Shown: positions 43,106 to 47,308 of the stretch, in pieces | Layout of the letters: the number at the start of each line of letters is the position of its first letter | Numbering within the stretch: the stretch's first letter is position 1 | NCBI GenBank assembly: GCA_900315775.1 | Contig: ONAJ01000017.1 | Coordinates: 1-47,308, forward strand | DNA from: an uncultured Prevotella sp. | GTDB lineage: Bacteria; Bacteroidota; Bacteroidia; Bacteroidales; Bacteroidaceae | Direction: 5' to 3' | Length of the DNA stretch: 47,308 nucleotides | Notes under the pieces: generated by a model | The model's database searches: none | What the model was told of the DNA's origin: nothing | Seen by the model: the letters and a program-made list of their open reading frames with translations, nothing else | Translations under genes and position numbers: made by a program

Positions 43106-44848
43106 ATGTGTGGAATAGTAGCAATATTAAATGTTAAGGAGCAGTCGCAGGAGTTACGTAACAAAGCGTTACGCATGAGTCAGAAAATACGTCATCGCGG
43201 TCCTGACTGGAGCGGCATCTACTGTGGAGGTTCAGCCATCCTGGCACACGAGCGACTGAGTATCGTAGACCCAGAATCGGGAGGACAGCCTTTGTATAGC
43301 CCCCTCCGGGATGGGGGAGGTTTACAGGTCCTTGCCGTCAACGGTGAGATATACAACCATCAGGAGATTCGTCGCCGCTATGCCGGTAAGTACGACTTCC
43401 AGACGGGCTCCGACTGCGAGGTCATCCTGCCGCTCTATCGTTCAAAGGGCATCAACTTCCTCGAGGACCTTAGTGGCATCTTTGCCTTCGTGCTCTACGA
43501 CGAAGATAGTAATGAGTTCCTCATAGCTCGCGACCCCATCGGTGTGATACCTCTATATATAGGTTACGACAGCGACGGCACCGTCTATGTGGCTTCAGAA
43601 TTGAAAGCTCTTGAGGGCGAATGTGAACGCTATGAGCCTTTCCTGCCAGGTCACTATTACTGGAGTCGCGAGCCGGAAATGAAGCGTTATTATCGTCGTG
43701 ATTGGTTCGACTACGATGCCGTCAAGGACAACGCCTCCAGTGTTGAGGCTGTGCGAGATGCACTGACGGCTGCCGTTAAACGACAACTTATGAGCGATGT
43801 TCCCTATGGAGTGTTGCTGTCGGGAGGCTTGGACTCTTCGGTAATTTCCGCCATAGCCGAGAGGTTCAGCGAACAGCGTGTCGAGGACAACTCCAAGACA
43901 CGTGCCTACTGGCCTCGACTGCACTCCTTTGCCGTAGGACTCAAGGGCGCACCCGACCTCGCTAAGGCTCGTCTTGTTGCCGATTATATAGGTACAGTTC
44001 ACCACGAGATAAACTACACTGTTCAGGAGGGACTTGACGCCATACGCGATGTCATATACTACATAGAGACCTACGACGTCACTACCGTACGCGCCTCCAC
44101 ACCTATGTATCTCCTGGCGCGGGTGATAAAGTCCATAGGCATCAAGATGGTACTCTCCGGAGAGGGTGCCGACGAGATTTTCGGGGGCTATCTCTACTTC
44201 CATAAAGCACCGTCAGTACAGGAGTTTCACGAAGAGACGGTACGTAAACTCTCGAAACTTTATCTCTACGACTGTCTGCGTGCCAACAAGAGTCTTTCAG
44301 CATGGGGCGTAGAAGGTCGTGTGCCCTTCCTCGACAAGGAGTTCCTGGATGTCGCTATGCGTACTAACCCCGAGGCAAAGATGTGTAACCCCCACCCAAC
44401 CTCCCCGAGGGGAGGAAACGACGCTCTGAAAGTCTCCCCCCGGGGAGATTTAGAGGGGGTTTCCATCGAGAAACGTATCGTCCGTGAGGCTTTTGCCGAT
44501 ATGCTGCCCGACGAGGTGGCGTGGCGTCAGAAGGAACAGTTCTCTGACGGGGTAGGATATTCGTGGATTGACGCATTGAAAGAGGTTACCGCAGCGGCAG
44601 TGTCCGACGAGCAGATGGAGCATGCCGCAGAGCGCTTCCCCATCAATACGCCAAAGAATAAAGAGGAGTATTACTATCGTAGCATCTTTGCCGAACACTT
44701 CCCGTCGGACTCCGCAGCACGTAGCGTGCCCAGCGAGGCGAGTGTGGCATGCTCCACATCGACGGCACTAAAGTGGGACGCTTCTTTCCGGAATATGAAC
44801 GACCCCAGCGGACGAGCCGTCAAGGGAGTTCACTATCAGGCTTATTAA
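43106..44848 (+). CDS. asnB: Asparagine synthase (glutamine-hydrolysing)
   Basis: 580 residues. Aspartate + glutamine + ATP to asparagine. Class II amidotransferase with Cys2 (MCGIVAIL), RHRGPDWSG, LAHERLSIVD, VNGEIYNH; synthetase PP-loop LLSGGLDSSVISAI, LSGEGADEIFGGY, EGRVPFLDKEF. Two repeat insertions are in frame: SPLRDGGGLQ (about 66-75) just before VNGEIYN, and NPHPTSPRGGNDALKVSPRGDLEGV (about 428-452) ahead of EKRIVREAF. Catalytic blocks are intact on both sides. Last gene of the plus-strand nitrogen operon. Confidence 0.95.
   Translation: MCGIVAILNVKEQSQELRNKALRMSQKIRHRGPDWSGIYCGGSAILAHERLSIVDPESGGQPLYSPLRDGGGLQVLAVNGEIYNHQEIRRRYAGKYDFQTGSDCEVILPLYRSKGINFLEDLSGIFAFVLYDEDSNEFLIARDPIGVIPLYIGYDSDGTVYVASELKALEGECERYEPFLPGHYYWSREPEMKRYYRRDWFDYDAVKDNASSVEAVRDALTAAVKRQLMSDVPYGVLLSGGLDSSVISAIAERFSEQRVEDNSKTRAYWPRLHSFAVGLKGAPDLAKARLVADYIGTVHHEINYTVQEGLDAIRDVIYYIETYDVTTVRASTPMYLLARVIKSIGIKMVLSGEGADEIFGGYLYFHKAPSVQEFHEETVRKLSKLYLYDCLRANKSLSAWGVEGRVPFLDKEFLDVAMRTNPEAKMCNPHPTSPRGGNDALKVSPRGDLEGVSIEKRIVREAFADMLPDEVAWRQKEQFSDGVGYSWIDALKEVTAAAVSDEQMEHAAERFPINTPKNKEEYYYRSIFAEHFPSDSAARSVPSEASVACSTSTALKWDASFRNMNDPSGRAVKGVHYQAY
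43299..43327. repeat. GC-rich element (partial) inside asnB, N-terminal copy
   Basis: GCCCCCTCCGGGATGGGGGAGG followed by TTTACAGG, read as SPLRDGGGLQ. The end GGAGGTTTACAGG resembles the intergenic copy at 1303 (GGAGGGGTTACAGGGG). Confidence 0.7.
44387..44461. repeat. Mirror-symmetric GC-rich element inside asnB, C-terminal copy
   Basis: 75 bases (25 codons). AACCCCC-ACCCA-ACCTCCCCGAGGGGAGG, 16-base middle, TCTCCCCCCGGGGAGA-TTTAG-AGGGGGTT. Same plan as in pyrG and gltD. Confidence 0.9.
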
Positions 44849-44879
44849 TGTTTATGTTTGTAATAAGTTAGTAATTATC

Positions 44880-45030
44880 GAGGGTGCGAGGTGCGAGGTG
44901 CGAGGTGCGAGAATAGTACTGAGCGCTCAAACATACCTCATCCATCGCACCTTCCTCCTTGCCGCAGGCAATCCATCGTAATTCAACCCTCAACCTTCAA
45001 CCCTCATCCCTCACTTCTCTCTCCTCGAGA
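44880..45030. repeat. GAGGTGC array and related low-complexity tract downstream of asnB
   Basis: 44880-44912 holds about four GAGGTGC heptamers. 44975-45030 holds CAACCCTCAACCTTCAACCCTCA units and CTCTCTCCTC. Non-coding relatives of the tracts found inside the TonB receptor, porU and kinase-RapZ genes. Confidence 0.8.
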
Positions 45031-45135
45031 AATCGGCACCCCGATTTCGTTACTGCAAATTTACAAATAAAATCCCATACTTGTATAATTCTGATACCTT
45101 GCACTGAAACTTTTTTTCAACCTGCTTCTTCAGAC

Positions 45136-45181
45136 GTGTAAGTAGCCCACTTACTGCGTGTAAGTAGCCTACTTATTCACA
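45136..45181. repeat. 22-bp direct repeat followed by a DnaA-box-like sequence
   Basis: GTGTAAGTAGCCCACTTACTGC and GTGTAAGTAGCCTACTTATTC adjoin at a 22-base period; each contains TAAGT-N5-ACTTA. The second runs into TTATTCACA (45173-45181), which fits TTATNCACA. No gene here. Confidence 0.65.
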
Positions 45182-45215
45182 TTGACGCACTGTGGTACAA
45201 TTCGATGTAAGGCAC

Positions 45216-45292
45216 TTCACCCCTCAGGTGTTAATATGTTAATATGTTAATATGTTAATTTCAATGTTTTATTAACACCAAAAAGGGGTGAA
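45216..45292. repeat. Hairpin-forming inverted repeat with octamer loop
   Basis: TTCACCCCT-CA-GGTGTTAATA (45216-45236) pairs with TATTAACACC...AGGGGTGAA (45270-45292). The loop carries TGTTAATA octamers. Confidence 0.8.
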
Positions 45293-45449
45293 ATATGTCA
45301 ATCATGATATTATATATATTATAATATATATAATATTTATAGTATAATATTATTATACTTTATATATATCCTCCCGCCACCTTGATACAGCGAGTAATTT
45401 TATTAATTCGTTAACTCATTAACATATTAACATATTAACAAATTAACAT
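45229..45449. repeat. Inverted arrays of 4 x TGTTAATA around an AT-rich core
   Basis: Four TGTTAATA/T octamers at 45229-45260 and four reversed ATTAACAT/A octamers at 45418-45449. Between them 45301-45370 is almost pure A/T with overlapping TATAATATATATAATAT palindromes. The whole 708-base gap 44849-45556 has no credible gene. Confidence 0.8.
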
Positions 45450-45453
45450 ATAA

Positions 45454-45474
45454 GGCACCGCCCTGATTCAGGGC
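45454..45474. repeat. GCCCTGATTCAGGGC hairpin
   Basis: GCCCTG-ATT-CAGGGC flanked by GGCACC and ACTGC; may terminate transcription but lacks a T-run. Confidence 0.5.
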
Positions 45475-45509
45475 ACTGCTTTAACTAAAATAATTTCCTA
45501 TCAGAATCA

Positions 45510-45539
45510 TTGAACTACGAAGAATTTTTTGTATCTTTG
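45510..45539 (+). promoter_or_regulatory. Promoter of the truncated RhuM-like gene
   Basis: -33 TTG (45510-45512), exactly 19 bases, -7 TATCTTTG (45532-45539), 17 bases before the ATG. Confidence 0.75.
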
Positions 45540-45556
45540 CAAAAACGTTAAGAACT

Positions 45557-45871
45557 ATGGAAAATGACAAGATAATCATATATCAGACGGAGGACGGACA
45601 GACGCAGGGACAGACGCAGATTGATGTTCGTCTGGAGAATGAAATAGTGTGGTTGACACAGGCTCAGATGGCTGAGTTGTTTGAAACAGACAGAACCTCA
45701 ATAGTTCGTCACATCAATAATGTTTATAAAGTAGAAGAACTAGAAAGGGAGTCAACCTGTGCAAAAATTGCACAAGTTCAAATTGAGGGAAATAGAACTG
45801 TAAAACGAAATATCCCATACTTCAATTTGGACATGATTATCTCTGTGGAAAAAGCGAGACGGTTCTCGTGA
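45557..45871 (+). pseudogene. Truncated RhuM-family protein
   Basis: 104 residues match only the N-terminal third of RhuM-type proteins (usually about 330 residues): IIIYQTEDGQTQIDVRLENEIVWLTQAQMAELFETDRTSIVRHINN and IEGNRTVKRNIPYFNLDMIISV. At the point where the family continues as 'ISVGYRV...' the frame changes to EKARRFS and stops. Those last codons lie in a 25-base sequence found again at the end of another truncated gene (46894). A good promoter remains. Confidence 0.8.
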
Positions 45872-45874
45872 TCC
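45850..45874. repeat. Junction repeat AAAAGCGRGACGGTTCTCGTGA, copy 1
   Basis: Lies at the break point of the RhuM-like gene and gives it a stop codon. Matches 46894-46918 at 23 of 25 bases; a diverged copy is at 46676. Confidence 0.8.
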
Positions 45875-45945
45875 ACTTTGAATCAGAAATAGACCGCCTT
45901 GTATATCAGCTCTTCGGCCTGACGAATGAAAAACTAACGGTCGCT
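45868..45945 (+). pseudogene. Remnant of a DNA methylase / type IIG restriction enzyme C-terminus
   Basis: In the frame beyond the junction repeat: FESEIDRLVYQLFGLTNEKLTVA. 'EIDxLVYxLYGLTxEEI' is the recurrent C-terminal tail of Eco57I/PglX-like methylases. Only this scrap remains. Confidence 0.5.
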
Positions 45946-45950
45946 GTTTG

Positions 45951-46358
45951 CTATCCTCGCAAGACTTTGATAAACTCGTTGATGCCTACCACGTCGATGT
46001 AGGGGAATGGTGTTTGTTTGAGAATGTCGTAGTGATGGTCTTCTGTAACGATATAGCGGGCATTAGCCTTGAAAGCACAATCTACAAATTTGTCATCATC
46101 GGGGTCTGCGGTAATAAGACGGAGATGATAGTATATCTGAACCATTTTAGTGTTGGGCAAGTCAAGGATAGCGGTTATAACGTTTGAAGCAATCTCTGGT
46201 CCAACTTTCTGGGTGATAACTTCCTCATACTCAGCAAGAATCTCATTAGTGATACAAAGCGTGTACTTCCCATCGACGAAATCACGCCAAACAGGATAGT
46301 AGGCACTTTGTCGCGAAAGCGACATCAGCAGACAATTGGTATCAAGAACGACGTTCAT
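45951..46358 (-). CDS. PIN-domain toxin of a toxin-antitoxin pair
   Basis: 135 residues. PIN-fold ribonuclease: VVLDTNCLLM with the first Asp, EILAEYEEVI with Glu, and ITADPDDDKFVDCAFKANARYIVTEDHHYDIL with the further acidic residues; all catalytic carboxylates are in place. 'Putative toxin-antitoxin component, PIN family' (PF13470 type). ATG overlaps the stop of the antitoxin gene by one base (TAATG). Confidence 0.88.
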   Translation of the reverse strand: MNVVLDTNCLLMSLSRQSAYYPVWRDFVDGKYTLCITNEILAEYEEVITQKVGPEIASNVITAILDLPNTKMVQIYYHLRLITADPDDDKFVDCAFKANARYIVTEDHHYDILKQTPFPYIDVVGINEFIKVLRG

Positions 46359-46594
46359 TACTGTTTGTATGGTGTGCGCATGTGTTCAGACTTCCACTCT
46401 TCCATCACCTTGTCGTTGAGGACACCTTCATCCCATAGACGGTCGAGAGCATCCTCTGCTCGCTTGGCAAAATACTGACCAAGCATGCGGCGAATGTCTT
46501 GCATCTCCACTTCTGAGGATACTCTGGATACCAATTCTAACATTTCAATCTGGAATGGAGTAAACGGTTTTGCCTGTAAAGTTGCTGTTTCCAT
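46358..46594 (-). CDS. Antitoxin partner of the PIN toxin
   Basis: 78 residues. METATLQAKPFTPFQIEMLELVSRVSSEVEMQDIRRMLGQYFAKRAEDALDRLWDEGVLNDKVMEEWKSEHMRTPY, split here by domain: N-terminal phospho-free regulatory part (1-35) and an amphipathic helix with LDRLWDEGVL, the segment that normally wraps the PIN toxin. Upstream gene of the pair, as usual for antitoxins. Confidence 0.85.
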   Translation of the reverse strand: METATLQAKPFTPFQIEMLELVSRVSSEVEMQDIRRMLGQYFAKRAEDALDRLWDEGVLNDKVMEEWKSEHMRTPYKQ

Positions 46595-46623
46595 AACGAT
46601 TCTCCTTTATACTTATCTGGTTG

Positions 46624-46631
46624 CAAATTTA
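46624..46631 (-). promoter_or_regulatory. -7 box TAAATTTG of the toxin-antitoxin operon
   Basis: TAnnTTTG on the minus strand, 29 bases before the antitoxin ATG. Confidence 0.6.
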
Positions 46632-46675
46632 ATATAATTCTCTGAAACAAACAAATAAAACAATAAAAACTTGGA

Positions 46676-46701
46676 AAAAGCGGGAAGGTTCTTTGATTCT
46701 C
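46676..46701. repeat. Junction repeat, diverged copy
   Basis: AAAAGCGGGAAGGTTCTTTGA, related to copies at 45850 and 46894. Confidence 0.6.
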
Positions 46702-46777
46702 TGAAGATGATATTGTGTCAAGGGACAGACTGACGTTGAGAAGTAGGGTGAAAATACATGGGCTGAAATTTCAGCTG

Positions 46778-46915
46778 ATGTCACTCGAGATTGCAGAAGT
46801 GACCGGCAAGCCTCACAATGACGTGTTGAAAGCCATCCGCAAGATGGAGCCTGCATGGGTGAACGTTACTCAGGGAAAATTTTCCCTCAGAAGAAAAGCG
46901 GGACGGTTCTCGTGA
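46778..46915 (+). pseudogene. Remnant of a Rha-type phage regulatory protein
   Basis: MSLEIAEVTGKPHNDVLKAI then RKMEPAWVNVTQGKFSL is the N-terminal DNA-binding part of phage Rha family proteins (PF09669 type). The frame then enters the junction repeat as RRKAGRFS and stops. The full proteins run past 150 residues. Confidence 0.65.
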
Positions 46916-46918
46916 CCC
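46894..46918. repeat. Junction repeat, copy 2
   Basis: AAAAGCGGGACGGTTCTCGTGACCC in pieces; ends the Rha-like remnant in exactly the way copy 1 ends the RhuM-like gene (…RRFS/…GRFS stop). Confidence 0.8.
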
Positions 46919-47024
46919 TCTCTCGTATTTTACACCTTATTATGATACGTGGAAAGGTGAAACAGGTCTGTCCCTTCGTTCTATACGAAGTAATCACAAT
47001 ATACTATTGGATTATGCTGTCAAT

Positions 47025-47071
47025 GTTTAACTGAGTTTAATAAATTGTCAGTATAGTTTAAGCGAGTTTAA
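47025..47071. promoter_or_regulatory. Four helically phased GTTTAA half-sites upstream of hsp20
   Basis: GTTTAA at 47025, 47035, 47056 and 47066: spacings 10, 21 and 10 bases, that is, all on one face of the helix. Two 16-base direct repeats GTTTAANNGAGTTTAA. Within the 315-base gap 46916-47230. Confidence 0.55.
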
Positions 47072-47098
47072 ATTCCGTGCCATAATGACCTTCTCCGA

Positions 47099-47201
47099 TT
47101 GACATTTTGTCACTTGAGCCACCTGTCGGCATGTACTTTGCTTATCTGTTAGTGAGAGCCGAAGCAAACAAGCCGAGGTGATCAAGTAACAAAATGTCAA
47201 A
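47099..47201 (+). promoter_or_regulatory. Long inverted repeat (40-45-base arms) upstream of hsp20
   Basis: Left arm 47099-47143 and right arm 47162-47201 with an 18-base loop. Arms start TTGACATTTTGT and keep ACTTGA, ACCT, CGGC and TGCTT in matching order with few bulges. The left arm contains the TGACATTTTGTCA palindrome also found before groSL and a GG-N10-GC pair (GGCATGTACTTTGC). Could be an operator, a promoter region or an RNA hairpin. Confidence 0.75.
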
Positions 47202-47216
47202 TTTAAAAATATAATT

Positions 47217-47223
47217 AGGAGGT
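47217..47223 (+). promoter_or_regulatory. Strong Shine-Dalgarno AGGAGGT of hsp20
   Basis: Perfect anti-16S complement 7 bases before the ATG. None of the other starts inspected here has one; Bacteroidetes genes generally lack it. Confidence 0.85.
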
Positions 47224-47230
47224 ATTGATT

Positions 47231-47308
47231 ATGTTGAACGGATTAATGAAAAGCAACGGTTGGTTCCCAACAATGTTTGATGATTTCTTTAACACTGATT
47301 TCATGCCT
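47231..47308 (+). CDS. Small heat-shock protein Hsp20 (N-terminus only)
   Basis: 26 codons before the window ends: MLNGLMKSNGWFPTMFDDFF then NTDFMP. The 'WxPxxFxDFFxTDxxP' pattern is the N-terminal arm of Bacteroidales Hsp20/alpha-crystallin chaperones. The alpha-crystallin domain is outside the window. Preceded by a perfect Shine-Dalgarno and a long inverted repeat. Confidence 0.75.
   Translation, partial: MLNGLMKSNGWFPTMFDDFFNTDFMP

Larger units (their letters stand above)
46720..46976. repeat. AAGGGACAGAC / GTCTGTCCCTT inverted repeat enclosing a gene scrap
   Basis: Perfect 11-bp inverted repeat (46720-46730 and 46966-46976), 235 bases apart, enclosing the Rha-like remnant and the third junction repeat. 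Could be the ends of a small non-autonomous element; no target duplication is evident. Confidence 0.5.

Noticed and set aside
41821-44461. Sequencing errors producing the odd PyrG/AsnB loops
   Set aside because: The extra bases form ordered, repeated palindromes shared by several genes and keep every frame open.
45136-45449. A proven chromosomal origin
   Set aside because: Only one DnaA-like box and no replication genes nearby; kept only as a hypothesis in the findings.
44849-45556. tRNA or rRNA gene in the long gap
   Set aside because: No cloverleaf or rRNA-like segment could be recognised on either strand.

Overview
The window looks like chromosomal DNA of a Bacteroidales bacterium, most probably Prevotellaceae. 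The evidence is the promoter style (many TAnnTTTG -7 boxes), a type IX secretion pair (porU-porV), type III glutamine synthetase, LL-diaminopimelate aminotransferase (dapL), C-terminal tails of the form 'F/YxLxGxxVxxxxKGIVI...KKVVK' on exported proteins, and A/E/K-rich tails on ribosomal protein S2.

Layout. 1-1.7 kb: the end of an exported surface protein and a small 'YIKP' protein. 1.7-4.1 kb: pgk with a small partner gene (minus) and queC (plus). 4.1-8.4 kb (minus): an IspD/TarI-family cytidylyltransferase, a polysaccharide flippase and a TonB-dependent receptor. 8.5-11.8 kb: rplM-rpsI-rpsB-tsf with probable leader RNAs. 11.8-17.7 kb: a FAH-family hydrolase, porU, porV and ispF in one run. 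17.8-18.0 kb: a short transcription unit without a normal gene. 18.0-19.5 kb (minus): an APH-like kinase fused to a RapZ C-terminal domain. 19.6-19.75 kb: a second tiny transcription unit. 19.9-21.8 kb (minus): groL and groS. 21.9-24.4 kb (minus): an FNT-family channel and a GDSL esterase. 24.5-28.5 kb: sppA-lpxK-thiL.

28.5-44.8 kb is a nitrogen-assimilation region built around a divergent promoter at about 38.8-39.0 kb. On the minus strand lie gltB-gltD-dapF-dapL-glnN (GOGAT, lysine/DAP synthesis, GSIII). On the plus strand lie glnB-amtB-porin-pyrG-asnB (PII, ammonium channel, putative outer-membrane porin, two glutamine-dependent amidotransferases). An inverted repeat lies between the two promoters.

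44.85-47.2 kb is accessory DNA. It holds an AT-rich, gene-free stretch with an inverted array of octamers, truncated phage-type regulators (RhuM-like and Rha-like) that end in the same ~25-bp sequence, a scrap of a methylase tail and an intact PIN toxin-antitoxin pair. The window ends in the first 26 codons of an hsp20 gene preceded by a ~40-bp-arm inverted repeat and a strong Shine-Dalgarno.

The most unusual signal is a set of interspersed short repeats that occur between genes and also in frame inside conserved genes. The clearest is a GC-rich, mirror-symmetric element (ends AACCCCC...GGGGGTT, internal CCTCCCCGAGGGGAGG hairpins, read as 'SPRGG/PPRGE'). It sits within gltB, gltD, pyrG, asnB (twice) and the TonB receptor gene. 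Other families (TTGAGAA heptamers, GAGGTGC heptamers, CTCTCTC tracts, and a GTTGCGAC...GTCGCAAC hairpin) behave similarly, and several supply gene ends and stop codons.
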